DNA of 64,000 nt from Cytophagaceae bacterium ABcell3 (GTDB taxonomy: Bacteria > Bacteroidota > Bacteroidia > Cytophagales > Cytophagaceae), in the NCBI GenBank assembly GCA_030913385.1, contig CP133159.1, positions 3,122,584 to 3,186,583 on the forward strand. Reading direction: 5' to 3'. Shown here in pieces: positions 53,519-63,644 of the stretch. Both the position numbers and the translations under genes were made by a program. Numbering within the stretch: position 1 is the stretch's first letter; every line of letters starts with the position of its first letter. Below the pieces are notes generated by a model. It was not told the origin of the DNA. It did no database searches and saw only the letters and a program-made list of their open reading frames with translations.

Positions 53519-56500
53519 ATGATAAGAACTATTAACAACTTAAAAATCAGAAATAAGCTACTAATAATCCTGCTTATATTACTTATCCCTCTACTATATT
53601 TTGTTCTTCTTAAGGTAACAGATGAAGTAAAGCAAAACAACGAACTTAAAGAAGTTGTGTATAGGCTTCAGGAATCAGAAGTCCTTTCAGAGTATATCCA
53701 CGAGTTTCAAAAAGAACGCGCCCGCATATTAGGAACTGGAAAAGGAGATAGCTCACTACTTGATGAAGCTATAAACCAAAGGATAAAAACGGATAATGCG
53801 GCAAAAAAACTAAAAGACTTCTATAAAGATGCTCCTTTTACAGAACTTTCTATGGTCAATGATTTGCAAAAATATAGAAATGACTATGATAAAGGCAAAC
53901 TTGATATTGCTAGTTATCAAAATTACTCCAACCAACTACTGTTCACTTTTTTAGAAAAAATTAACGACAATGCCTTAGGGATTAGCAATGTTTCAGTAAG
54001 GTGGAAACTGGTCAGCTTTACCAATTTGGTTTCCTCTAAAGTTTATCTGGGCAAGGCAAGGAGTTCTATATTGACTGCTTATCTAGATCAAGAGTTTTCT
54101 TATGAAAGTTATGCTAGACTAGCCACACAAATGGCAGCCTTTGACAACTCTTTAAACACCTACTCAAAGTTCATTTCTGAACAAAGCCTGAACACACTCC
54201 ACAGCCACTTAGAAAACAAAGGTTTTCCCGAAGTTCAGGTTTTTATGAAAGCATATGCACAAAAGCCCAAAGTTACCTTGCTTTCAGGTGATGCACTAGA
54301 TGTGTTTAACAGTTTCACCTCTGTTGTGGAAGGTATAAGAGATCAAGAAAAACTCTTAATGAACGCAGTTTTAAAAGATGTTAATAATCTAAGTTCATCT
54401 AAAGAAACCCAACTAGCCACATTAATAGGGGTGGTTCTATTCATTATAGCAACAGGCCTATTTCTGTCATTATATATCATAAGAACAGTGTCAGGTTCTT
54501 TGTCGTCTTTGAGAGATGCGGCTGAAAAAGTTGCTGTAGGATCTACAGATATACAATTAAATTACAGATCAAGTGATGAAATTGGCACATTGGCAGACTC
54601 ATTTAGAAAAGTAGTCAACAAAAACATTGCGCTGTCCAATGTTGCGCATGCCATCGGACAGGGTAAGTATGACACCAAAGTAGAGGTAGCCGGAAAGAAA
54701 GATTTGTTGAGCAATGCAATCAAAGAAATGCAGGTAAACCTCAAAAAATACAAAGAGGAAAGCCAGAAAAGAACTTATATAGTTGGTGGCGTTTCTGGAC
54801 TCAACGACAACCTTTCTGGCTCTGACGACATGCACTCTTTAACGCAAAAAGTCATTGCCTATCTATGCTCTTATACAAATTCTCAAGTAGGGGTTTTATA
54901 CTTAAAAAATGAAGCTGGTAATTTTGTACCAACTGCATCCTACGGAACCAAATGCGAAATCCATCAAATTACGTCTTTTAAAACTGGGGTTGGGTTGACA
55001 GGACAAGCCGCAGAAGAAGGCTCTTTAAGGATATTAAATGAAGTATCTGGTGAGCACCTAAAGGTTGAAACAGGAATATCTGAAATTTCCCCTGCCAATA
55101 TACTTCTTTTACCACTTGTTTTCTCTAATAAAGTGAAGGGAATTGTGGAACTAGGCTCCAGAGAATTGTACGATGAAACAAAGATCGAATTCTTTAATTC
55201 CGTTTCTGAAAGGATAGCTATTGTTTTACAAACACTTCAGGCCCATCTGAAAACCCAGGAACTCTTATATGAAACACAAAACCAAGCAGAGGAGCTAGAG
55301 TCACAACAAGAAGAGTTAAGGCAATTAAACGCAGAACTTAAAACATCAGAAGAGGAACTAAGGGTAAGCCAAGAGGAACTACAAGAAAAAAATTCAGAGC
55401 TTGAAGAGAAAGCCCAACAACTTGAAGAACAGTTTGAAGCTGTAAATACAAAAAATCAGGCACTTGAAGATGCAAGAGAAGCTATTGAGCTTAAAGTAAA
55501 ACAGGTAGAGTCTATAAGCAAATACAAGAGTCAGTTCTTAGCAAATATGTCGCACGAGCTAAGGACTCCACTCAACAGTATTTTGATTTTATCAAGGTTG
55601 CTGTCGGACAACAAGGCACAAAACCTCAACAGCAAGCAACTGGAACATGCTCAGATTATTCATAACTCCGGCACGGATCTCTTAAAATTAATCAATGAAA
55701 TCCTAGACCTTTCAAAGATAGAGGCTGGTCAGGTAAAGCTTGAACAAGCAGAAGTTGACATTAAAGACATAAGGGTAGAAGAGTCATTTAAAGAACTGGC
55801 AAAAGAGAAAGGAATAAATTACATTGTTCAATATAGCAAAGACTTGCCGAACACCATATTTACCGATAAGTTTCGCCTAGAACAAATACTGCGTAATTTG
55901 TTAAGCAATGCCATAAAGTTTACCCAGAAAGGTGGTGATATTACATTCTCAGTGTATAAAGCTAAAGCCAATACGGCCTACCATTCTGAAGACTTGAAAC
56001 AAAGCTCTGAAGTGCTAGCTTTTTCTGTTTCTGATACAGGAATAGGTATACCAATAGCAAAACAGGAAACAATCTTCGAAGCATTTAAACAAGCAGACGC
56101 TTCTACCACAAGAAAATATGGAGGAACAGGTCTCGGCCTCACCATCTGCAAAGAGCTAGCGCAGTTACTTGGAGGTGAAATACAAATTAACAGTGAAGAA
56201 GGACAGGGAAGTACTTTTACTTTACTCTTGCCTCAAAAAATAAAGGAAAAACACACAAGTCTCCCTTCAGTAGAACAGGAACCTATCTCCAAAACAGAGG
56301 AGTCTATTGTCCAAGTAATAGAGGAGCTTCCGTCAACAGATAAAAAAGAAACATCAATGCTAATTATTGAAGACGATAAAGGCTTCAATAGGATTTTGGC
56401 CGATTTTTCTAAAGCAAAACAATTCAAGGTATATCAAGCCTATACAGGAAAAGAAGGGCTAGACATAGCCCAGAAGCACCTTCCGGATGCAATACTGCTA

Positions 56501-57514
56501 GACATAAACTTACCGGACACTTCTGGTTGGGAAGTTCTTAAAGCAATAAGAGCAAACAAAAAGCTCAAGCATGTCAACATACATGTCATGTCTGCTTATG
56601 ATAAAGAAGTGCAGAAAAAACAGTATCATAACGAAGACTATTTATCTAAACCTGTTACCCTAGAAATGCTAGATAAGGCCTTAAATAAGGTTCAAAACGG
56701 TTCTAAGCAATCTATCAATACTATTCTTATTGTAGAAGATAATGTGATAGAAAACAATGCCATAGGAGAACTCCTTTCATCAAGAAACATACAATCAATT
56801 GCGGCACATTCAGCCGAAGAAGCGGAAATAATATTAAAAAACAAGCCGATAGAAGGAATTATCCTGGACTTAAACTTGCCTGGAATGAATGGGTTTAACT
56901 GGATGAAAAAAATCCGTTCAGAAGAACATTTCCACAAGTTACCTATCATTGTTTACTCAGGCAAAGATTTAAACGAGGAAGACGAGGTGAAGATTAAGAA
57001 GTTTGCCAATACAATTATTATCAAAAATGAGTATTCATACCTTCGCTTATTGGATGAGGTACAATTGTTTTTGCACAAAGTAAACCAAAAACTTCCTATG
57101 GGCAGTGACTATAAAATGAAACTGCACGTACCTGAGGAGGTTATGGCAAACAAAAAAGTCCTTATTGTAGATGATGACATCAGAAATGTGTACTCCTTGT
57201 ACAGCTTACTTGAAGCTCATGGAATGGAAATAGTTGTGGCCAGCGATGGTAAAGAAGCATTGGACAAACTTGAAAACAAAATAGATATTGTACTGATGGA
57301 CATTATGATGCCAGAGATGGACGGCATTGAAGCTACAAAAAGGATAAGAAAGAATCCTCAATACAAAGATTTACCTATAATTGCCTTGACTGCCAAAGCC
57401 ATGAAAGGCGACAGAGAGCAATGTATTGAAGCTGGGGCTTCTGATTATATAACTAAACCGGTAGATAATGAGAAGCTCCTTACATTAATGAGGGTATGGC
57501 TTTACGAAGGTTAA
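53519..57514 (+). CDS. NIT-type hybrid histidine kinase with three receiver domains
   Basis: A 1331-residue membrane protein. Membrane helix ~13-32; periplasmic all-helical region ~35-290 with EFQKERARILGTGKGDSSLLDE, the mark of nitrate/nitrite-sensing NIT domains; helix ~300-322; HAMP ~323-376; GAF ~425-575; long coiled coil ~580-660. In the kinase core H679 lies in MSHELRTPLNS, with N box NLLSNAIKF, DTGIGI and GTGLGLTIC. Three receivers follow: ~950-1062 (MLIIEDD, LLDINLP), ~1070-1190 (TILIVEDN, LDLNLPG) and ~1212-1330 (KVLIVDDD, VLMDIMMPEMDG). The second receiver ends IIKNEYSYLRLL, with lysine kept. CheR follows at once, as in many such phosphorelays. The ligand is not proven. Confidence 0.9.
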   Translation: MIRTINNLKIRNKLLIILLILLIPLLYFVLLKVTDEVKQNNELKEVVYRLQESEVLSEYIHEFQKERARILGTGKGDSSLLDEAINQRIKTDNAAKKLKDFYKDAPFTELSMVNDLQKYRNDYDKGKLDIASYQNYSNQLLFTFLEKINDNALGISNVSVRWKLVSFTNLVSSKVYLGKARSSILTAYLDQEFSYESYARLATQMAAFDNSLNTYSKFISEQSLNTLHSHLENKGFPEVQVFMKAYAQKPKVTLLSGDALDVFNSFTSVVEGIRDQEKLLMNAVLKDVNNLSSSKETQLATLIGVVLFIIATGLFLSLYIIRTVSGSLSSLRDAAEKVAVGSTDIQLNYRSSDEIGTLADSFRKVVNKNIALSNVAHAIGQGKYDTKVEVAGKKDLLSNAIKEMQVNLKKYKEESQKRTYIVGGVSGLNDNLSGSDDMHSLTQKVIAYLCSYTNSQVGVLYLKNEAGNFVPTASYGTKCEIHQITSFKTGVGLTGQAAEEGSLRILNEVSGEHLKVETGISEISPANILLLPLVFSNKVKGIVELGSRELYDETKIEFFNSVSERIAIVLQTLQAHLKTQELLYETQNQAEELESQQEELRQLNAELKTSEEELRVSQEELQEKNSELEEKAQQLEEQFEAVNTKNQALEDAREAIELKVKQVESISKYKSQFLANMSHELRTPLNSILILSRLLSDNKAQNLNSKQLEHAQIIHNSGTDLLKLINEILDLSKIEAGQVKLEQAEVDIKDIRVEESFKELAKEKGINYIVQYSKDLPNTIFTDKFRLEQILRNLLSNAIKFTQKGGDITFSVYKAKANTAYHSEDLKQSSEVLAFSVSDTGIGIPIAKQETIFEAFKQADASTTRKYGGTGLGLTICKELAQLLGGEIQINSEEGQGSTFTLLLPQKIKEKHTSLPSVEQEPISKTEESIVQVIEELPSTDKKETSMLIIEDDKGFNRILADFSKAKQFKVYQAYTGKEGLDIAQKHLPDAILLDINLPDTSGWEVLKAIRANKKLKHVNIHVMSAYDKEVQKKQYHNEDYLSKPVTLEMLDKALNKVQNGSKQSINTILIVEDNVIENNAIGELLSSRNIQSIAAHSAEEAEIILKNKPIEGIILDLNLPGMNGFNWMKKIRSEEHFHKLPIIVYSGKDLNEEDEVKIKKFANTIIIKNEYSYLRLLDEVQLFLHKVNQKLPMGSDYKMKLHVPEEVMANKKVLIVDDDIRNVYSLYSLLEAHGMEIVVASDGKEALDKLENKIDIVLMDIMMPEMDGIEATKRIRKNPQYKDLPIIALTAKAMKGDREQCIEAGASDYITKPVDNEKLLTLMRVWLYEG

Positions 57515-57520
57515 ACACCA

Positions 57521-58339
57521 ATGACTTTTGATGAAAAATTAGAGGACCTAATACAAAAGGTTCATCAAAAATACGGCTATGATTTTTCAGGGTATACCCG
57601 TTCTTCCTTTTCCAGAAGGGTCAGCAGGTTTTACCTAAGGAAAAATTATAAAGACATAGACGAGTTAGCGCAAGACATACTTTATGATGAGAAAGAGTTC
57701 ACGTATTTTCTTCAGGAAATCACAGTCAATGTTACTGAAATGTTTCGTGATCCATCTTTCTTCCTGTCATTGCGCAAAAATGTTTTCCCTTTACTTTCCA
57801 CATATCCTTATATCAAAATATGGGATGCGGGATGTTCTACAGGAGAAGAGCTTTTTTCACTAGCTATAATGCTTAAGGAAGAAAACTTGCTGCATAAAAC
57901 AAAAATATATGCAACAGATATTAATCCTAAAGTACTTCAAACAGCCAAGGAGGGCATTTACCCTGTTTCAATGATAAAGGATACTACCAAAAACTACTAC
58001 GAAAGTGGAGGTAAGGAATCTTTTTCAAAATACTATATTAGTAATTACGGGAGCATAAAATTCGATTCTGAGCTATTAGAAAATGTAATTTTTTACCCAC
58101 ACAACCTCGCCACAGATTCTTCCTTCAATGAATTCCAATTAATTATATGCAGAAATGTATTAATTTACTTTAATAAGGTATTACAAGACCGTGTTTTTAA
58201 ACTGTTTAGCGATAGCTTGGTGGACTTGGGTTATCTTGGTTTGGGATTGAAAGAGACATTATACTTGTCACCTGTTCAAAAATCCTTTGAAGTGATCGAC
58301 AAAGAAAACAAGATATACAGAAAGAATATCACCAAATAA
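57521..58339 (+). CDS. cheR: CheR-type protein-glutamate methyltransferase
   Basis: A 272-residue enzyme. The N-terminal helical domain has YDFSGYTRSSFSRRVSRFYLRKNY; the SAM-binding domain has TEMFRDPSFFLSLR, IKIWDAGCSTGEELFSLAIML (motif I), YATDINPKVLQTAKEGIY and FQLIICRNVLIYFNKVLQDRV. It transfers methyl groups to glutamates of receptors or kinases. It follows the hybrid kinase by 6 bp; no cheB or classical chemotaxis genes are near, so it probably modifies that kinase or another receptor, not flagellar chemotaxis. Confidence 0.93.
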   Translation: MTFDEKLEDLIQKVHQKYGYDFSGYTRSSFSRRVSRFYLRKNYKDIDELAQDILYDEKEFTYFLQEITVNVTEMFRDPSFFLSLRKNVFPLLSTYPYIKIWDAGCSTGEELFSLAIMLKEENLLHKTKIYATDINPKVLQTAKEGIYPVSMIKDTTKNYYESGGKESFSKYYISNYGSIKFDSELLENVIFYPHNLATDSSFNEFQLIICRNVLIYFNKVLQDRVFKLFSDSLVDLGYLGLGLKETLYLSPVQKSFEVIDKENKIYRKNITK

Positions 58340-58434
58340 ACTACAGGTGCTTACTTTGAGTCAATTCTTTCTTGTTTTCATAATATAACAATAGACCCTC
58401 CTTGTTGTTTTCTCATAATACAGAAGATTTAACT

Positions 58435-59928
58435 ATGGGTGACAATCAAGTATATTCTTCAGAAAAACGACAAATCTTATCCCTATTATTCCTGTCCATT
58501 TACGTAATAATAGGGGTTACCCCTTTGGTCATTGCGACCTTTACGCTTCCAAGAAGCCCACACAGCTTCTACAATGAATTTGCCAGAAGCTTAGCACTTA
58601 TAGCTATAAGTTTATATATTTTTCAGCTCATCATTCCTCTGCGTTTCAAAATATTAGATAAAGTTTTCGGACTGGATCGGCTATTTATCTTTCACAGCAA
58701 AATGGGAGGCTTTATCCTTCTACTTATACTGGCACATCCAATTTTAATGAGTATTCATGCCGAAAATTGGCTCTTGCCTATTGATCCTGAAAACCCATGG
58801 AATTTATGGATAGGATTTGTAGCCATTATCCTATTACTCGCTCATGTACTTTTAAGTGTGTTCCGCAAAAAAATCAACCTTAGTTGGGAGACTTGGAGGG
58901 TTATCCATGATACACTTGCATTGACAGTTTTACTATTCATCCTCATACATTCATGGTTTACAGGCTCAGATGTTGACAACCCTATCATGCAAGCAATATG
59001 GATAGCTATACCAGTCATTGGAGTGCCACTATTTATATGGCATAGATGGTTTCGTTACAAAAATGAGCGGGTTTTTACAGTTGAAGACATTATACAAGAG
59101 GCGGAGGGCGTTCATACAGTCAAAATGAAACCCCAGGCTAATACTAAGTATGATTATTTACCTGGCCAATTCCATTTTATCCGTTTTTTTGGTGAGAACA
59201 TATCTGATGAAGAACACCACTTTACCATATCATCCAGCCCGACACAAGATTTTGTGTCTTCATCAATTAAAAGCCTTGGAGATTTTACAGAAACTATAAA
59301 GCATATCAAAACAGGCGATAAGGCCATCATCAATGGCCCTTTTGGACAGTTTTCTTATGTCTATAATAACAAAAAAGATATTGTTTTTTTAGCTGGCGGA
59401 ATAGGGATTACACCTATTATGAGCATGATCAGGCATATGAGAGACAGTGGCTTTAAAGGAAATGTTACATTACTTTATTCCAATATTCAAGAAGCAGACA
59501 TTGCTTTTAGAGAAGAGCTTAAAGCAATTGAAGCTAATAACGACTTTCTCAAAGTAGTTTTTTTACTCCAAAAGGCGGATAAAGATTGGGAAGGAGAACA
59601 AGGAATAATTGACAAGTATGTGTTAGACCAATATCTCAAAAATGACTATTTAACTAAAGACTATTATATCTGTGGGCCTGCTCCCATGATAACATCCATA
59701 ATAAACATACTCAAACAAAAAGGAGTAGATGCAAATCAGTTACATACTGAAATATTTGAACTTGCAGCTGATTTCGTTCCTGAAACGGGCAGATATAACA
59801 GTTTAAATAAAGCCATATATCTAATAGTTTCTATCTTCTTGGTGGTTTCCATCTTCTTTGGCGTATTACGGGGAGAAGAAATGCTGGAAAATCCAGTAGA
59901 AAGCCCAGAAGAGGTGGAGCGTCATTGA
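58435..59928 (+). CDS. Ferric-reductase-like membrane oxidoreductase
   Basis: A 497-residue protein from ATG 58435. The first half has about six membrane helices with histidine pairs for haem (FHSKMGGFILLLILAHPIL and WRVIHDTLALTVLLFILIHSW), the ferric-reductase-like transmembrane domain. The second half is an FAD-binding barrel (YDYLPGQFHFIRFFG, HHFTISSSP) and an NAD(P)H-binding domain (FLAGGIGITPIMSMIRHM, YYICGPAPMI). A last membrane helix near the C-terminus (AIYLIVSIFLVVSIFFGVL) is an addition. It passes electrons from NAD(P)H through FAD and haem to an acceptor across the membrane, such as iron or oxygen. Confidence 0.88.
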   Translation: MGDNQVYSSEKRQILSLLFLSIYVIIGVTPLVIATFTLPRSPHSFYNEFARSLALIAISLYIFQLIIPLRFKILDKVFGLDRLFIFHSKMGGFILLLILAHPILMSIHAENWLLPIDPENPWNLWIGFVAIILLLAHVLLSVFRKKINLSWETWRVIHDTLALTVLLFILIHSWFTGSDVDNPIMQAIWIAIPVIGVPLFIWHRWFRYKNERVFTVEDIIQEAEGVHTVKMKPQANTKYDYLPGQFHFIRFFGENISDEEHHFTISSSPTQDFVSSSIKSLGDFTETIKHIKTGDKAIINGPFGQFSYVYNNKKDIVFLAGGIGITPIMSMIRHMRDSGFKGNVTLLYSNIQEADIAFREELKAIEANNDFLKVVFLLQKADKDWEGEQGIIDKYVLDQYLKNDYLTKDYYICGPAPMITSIINILKQKGVDANQLHTEIFELAADFVPETGRYNSLNKAIYLIVSIFLVVSIFFGVLRGEEMLENPVESPEEVERH

Positions 59929-59964
59929 CCTTTGTCAAAACAACTGCTTTTGGCAAAGGTCAAT
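59924..59964. terminator. Hairpin between convergent genes
   Basis: ATTGACCTTTG (59924-59934) pairs with CAAAGGTCAAT (59954-59964). It overlaps the oxidoreductase stop and has no T run, so it is a probable but weak terminator for both directions. Confidence 0.5.
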
Positions 59965-59985
59965 AAATAGTGCAGGAGCTTTACG

Positions 59986-61637
59986 TCAGTTTTGGTCTAG
60001 GTAATTATATAGCTTATCATAATACTCTTTAGCCATTCTTGAAGAATCGAATTCAGGAGCAACATCTTTGGCGCCAGCTTTCATTATACTTACCCATTTG
60101 CTTTTATTAGCATAGTAAATTGGAATAAGCTCCCTTTCTAGCACACTGATCAGTGCCTGGTTATCTTCTGTATCCTGCTGCTCTTGAGTGTGAAATTGAT
60201 TTCCAGGAACAACAAAACCATTTATCCATGTTTGACAAACTCAGGGAACCATCCATCTGCAATGGAAAGATTTACAGTGCCATTCATAGCAGCACTCATG
60301 CCGCTGGTGCCTGAAGCCTCTCTAGAATAGCGTGGGGTATTGAGCCAAACATCCGCACCCCGTTTTAAAAGGGCTGACAGCTTCAGCTCGTAGCCTGTTA
60401 ATACCGCACAGTTTTCAAAAGGATGTATTTGGTTTGCAATCTCATTGAAAAGGTGAATGCCTGAACTGTCTTCAGGATATGGTTTTCCTGCCCAAATAAA
60501 CTGAACAGGATATTGACTTGAGGTAATTAAATTTAGAAAGTTTTCAAAATTCCTCATGATCAAATTGGCACGTTTATAACCTGCAAACCTACGTGCCCAA
60601 ACCACCGTTAAAACATCGGGATGAAATAACTTACCTGTCTGATCGGCAACTACTTCAAAAAGGGCTTTTTTCATTTCCCTTTTGCGATTGAGGATTTCTG
60701 CTTCTGAGCCTTTTTCAAAAGCCTCTTCAAGTTTTTTATCAGCCCAATAGCTTTTGCTTTGAGCATTGGTTATAGAAATAATAGAGCAGGTGCCTTCATT
60801 ACCTTTCCACATTTCATTAGCCACCTTTTCATGTATTTTACTAACAGCATTGGCAATCTTAGCAAACCTCAAACCGGTTAAAGTGTAATTTAAGTTTCCA
60901 TAGGCAACTTTTGTGATTTCCTTTACTTCATGAAAGGGCACAGAATAAAAGAAGTTCATCTCATTGAGCAAATTTATATCATGCTCCTCATTACCCGCTG
61001 CTTCAGGAGTATGGGTGGTAAAGACTACCTTTCTTTTGACTTCTTCAAGATTGTGACACTTGGAATATAAATAAAACAAAAGGGGCAAAGGATGACCCTC
61101 GTTCATGTGATAAATATCGGTATTATCATGAAGGATATCCAGTAATTTGGCACCCCCTATGCCCAAGACAATAGACTGTGCAATTTTAGTAGCCTCATTG
61201 GGATCGTACAACCGATGCGTTATAGTTCTCGACAAATAATCGTTCTCAGGTATATCTGTAGAAAGTAAAAACAATGGGGCTGTGCCAAAAATATCAGGAG
61301 CGAGATAAAATGCTTTAACCATTACAGTATGGTCATGAACACTTACCGGAAATACTATGCCAGTATCCATCAAAAAGGAGTAGTCTTTTTTGATAAAATC
61401 AACACGCATCTGTTGGTTACTGTCTCTATTTTGATCGTAATACCCATGCTTATACAAAATGCCAATACCGATTAAATTTTGGTTCAGCTCGCCAGCACTA
61501 CGCAAATGTGATCCCGCTAAAAAACCTAAGCCTCCTGAGTATATTTTAAGGCATTGGTCAATAGCAAACTCCATGGAAAAGTAAGCCACTTTTTTACCTT
61601 TGGCCTCTGGCTTTCTATAGTTAAAGTTAATGTTCAC
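59986..61637 (-). pseudogene. glgP: Alpha-glucan phosphorylase gene with a -1 frameshift near the end
   Basis: Codons 1-471 (61637-60225) encode a short-type GT35 alpha-glucan phosphorylase: VAYFSMEFAIDQCLKIYSGGLGFLAG, DIYHMNEGHPLPLLFY, VVFTTHTPEAAGNEEHD, VVWARRFAGYKRANLIM, WAGKPYPED and SREASGTSGMSAAMNGTVNL. A stop follows HG at 60222-60224. Adding one base there restores GINGFVVPGNQFHTQEQQ and an open frame to the stop at 59986-59988 (about 550 residues, the usual length). So one base was lost, by mutation or assembly error. The position that holds the PLP lysine in classical phosphorylases (GxxMK) is Ser448 here. It would release glucose-1-phosphate from glycogen. Confidence 0.85.
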
Positions 61638-61805
61638 TTTGATGCTTTACTTTAATTTTCACTTATAATGTCAGCGCAAACTTAACTCTCGCCAAAGTAT
61701 TTTTTTATGATTATTGAAAAGGTAGCTTATGAGCATAGTCATCAATTTTTAACAACCATTTGCTACTCCGTAAACCTCTAATAGACATTAAACTTGTATA
61801 TTCGG

Positions 61806-63422
61806 TTAAAGCTTGGTAAACCTCCTTACTTCCATACCATTTTCAGAAAAAACTTTAAGCAAATATAAACCTGCCGATAAATGTGAAACATCAATACGAG
61901 CTTCTTTACCTTCCACCTCTATATTTTGCACAGATTTCCCATGATGAGATAAAATTTCCAAACCATGTATATGGTCTAACATAGTAATTGTTAGCACATC
62001 CTGTACAGGGTTAGGGTAAACTTTAATGGACATGGTTTCCTCTTTTAAGGTAGAAAGAGGAAGATGTTCGCACAATGTATTGTCATTCAAATTGACTTCA
62101 AAAAGGTCTTTATTTGGCAAATTTAACGTAAAGCACATGTTTCGGGAAAAGTTCGACATGGAATAAGAATGGCTGAAAGTAAACTCTTTAACTTCTCCTG
62201 GTTTAAGGCTTATATCCTCAAAGTCCTTCCCTGAATACCTTTGGCAACCATACCCCATACCTCCAACCCTATACATGACACCAAAAGCATTTACCTCTAT
62301 AGACCCTGTATTTTCTACTTCTATAATTAATTCCGATCTAAGCCTATGTGGACGGCCTGGCTCCCCATACGGTAAATAACTCATTACTCTAGTTTCGCCT
62401 AAGGTAACATTATTCAAGGCTATATCAGGAAATTCAGGTAAAGTATTATCTTTATGAATACTTTGAGCATGTATAAAAAGTTGATTCAGAGAGTTTCCTA
62501 TCATAAATAATTGCTCTGCAGAAGCAAGTAAACTTGTGGAATCAGACATAACCTTAAAGTTGTCAAAAACTTCAGGGGAGGAAAAGTCATTATTTAAACG
62601 AATAAATTTGTCTTCCGAAGCTTCCTTTTGCCTAAACCATACATAGTCTCCAGAAGTAGTAAAGGTTTCCACCGGCTCATTATAGCTGGCCAATATATTA
62701 AAAGAAGTGTCAAACAGAAACACACCCTCTGATGTCAAGACATAAATACTGTCACTTTTTAATTCAACTTGAAGAACTTCTGAAGTTTCAAAGTCATACT
62801 GACGAATAACATGTTCAGCAGAACTGTCCATAAGCACCAGTCCATCCTGAACTGAAAAAAGAATTTTATCATCGTCAATAAAATTCGCAGAAGTAAATAC
62901 CTGGTCTAAACCCTTTTTCACCCAGTCCACCTCAAAGCTTTCGTTTACTTTAGCCATAAACAAGTCTCCTAGTAAAAAGACCTGGCCCGAAGGAGACACT
63001 GTCTGATGTTTGAAAGAAAGCGTGGTGTCACAATGGTCTTCAAAAACATCTATCTTATCTAAAACTTCCCCAGCAGGGTTTAACTTACTTAGTTCAAGAT
63101 AATGTTCACTGCATGCAGTCCCGCAAGTGTAAATTGATGATCCAGTAGAATATATCAAATCTCCATGAACAGAAACGGCTGAAGAGAAATTGGTTGTCCA
63201 CCTATGGTTTCCATCCATATCATAAGCAGCCAATTTAGAGAAATCCACTGTATTTGCGTTGTCTTTATGAGAAACCAGTACAAGAGAGTCTCCTAACAAA
63301 GTGGCAGTAAGCATTTCTGCCGTTTCGTGTTTTAACAATGCCCTAACCCAAGAATTCTCCTGCCCAAAAACAACCAAACTTGAAAAAACACTTATAAAAA
63401 CAGTAGTAAAAATTTTCTTCAC
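61806..63422 (-). CDS. T9SS cargo protein with C-terminal sorting domain
   Basis: A 538-residue exported protein. Signal peptide MKKIFTTVFISVFSSLVVFGQ; residues ~25-330 look like a beta-propeller of irregular repeats (TATLLGDSLVLVSHKDN, KILFSVQDGLVLMDSS, QLFMIGNSLNQLFIHAQ). A CARDB-like domain (~340-445; LIIEVENTGSIEVNAFGVMYRVGG, LKPGEVKEFTFSHSY) and a type A sorting domain (~465-538; VYPNPVQDVLTI, DVSHLSAGLYLLKVFSENG, then VRRFTKL) follow. The last part directs the protein through T9SS to the cell surface. The function of the propeller is unknown. Confidence 0.9.
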   Translation of the reverse strand: MKKIFTTVFISVFSSLVVFGQENSWVRALLKHETAEMLTATLLGDSLVLVSHKDNANTVDFSKLAAYDMDGNHRWTTNFSSAVSVHGDLIYSTGSSIYTCGTACSEHYLELSKLNPAGEVLDKIDVFEDHCDTTLSFKHQTVSPSGQVFLLGDLFMAKVNESFEVDWVKKGLDQVFTSANFIDDDKILFSVQDGLVLMDSSAEHVIRQYDFETSEVLQVELKSDSIYVLTSEGVFLFDTSFNILASYNEPVETFTTSGDYVWFRQKEASEDKFIRLNNDFSSPEVFDNFKVMSDSTSLLASAEQLFMIGNSLNQLFIHAQSIHKDNTLPEFPDIALNNVTLGETRVMSYLPYGEPGRPHRLRSELIIEVENTGSIEVNAFGVMYRVGGMGYGCQRYSGKDFEDISLKPGEVKEFTFSHSYSMSNFSRNMCFTLNLPNKDLFEVNLNDNTLCEHLPLSTLKEETMSIKVYPNPVQDVLTITMLDHIHGLEILSHHGKSVQNIEVEGKEARIDVSHLSAGLYLLKVFSENGMEVRRFTKL

Positions 63423-63644
63423 AATCTATAAAATTAACTTTGTAACACACGAATAAACACTATCGCAAAATAAACAAAACATTTTGCAAAACACGATACT
63501 ACTTGACAAAATTGCTTTGAAATAAATAAAGGTTTAGGGCTTGCAAAGAATTTATTTATCTCTTACCTCTGGTAGTACAATTTTTTTAGGTAACTTCCGT
63601 CAAAGGTTTTTTACTAGTACCTATATTATCAGATTACGTTTATT

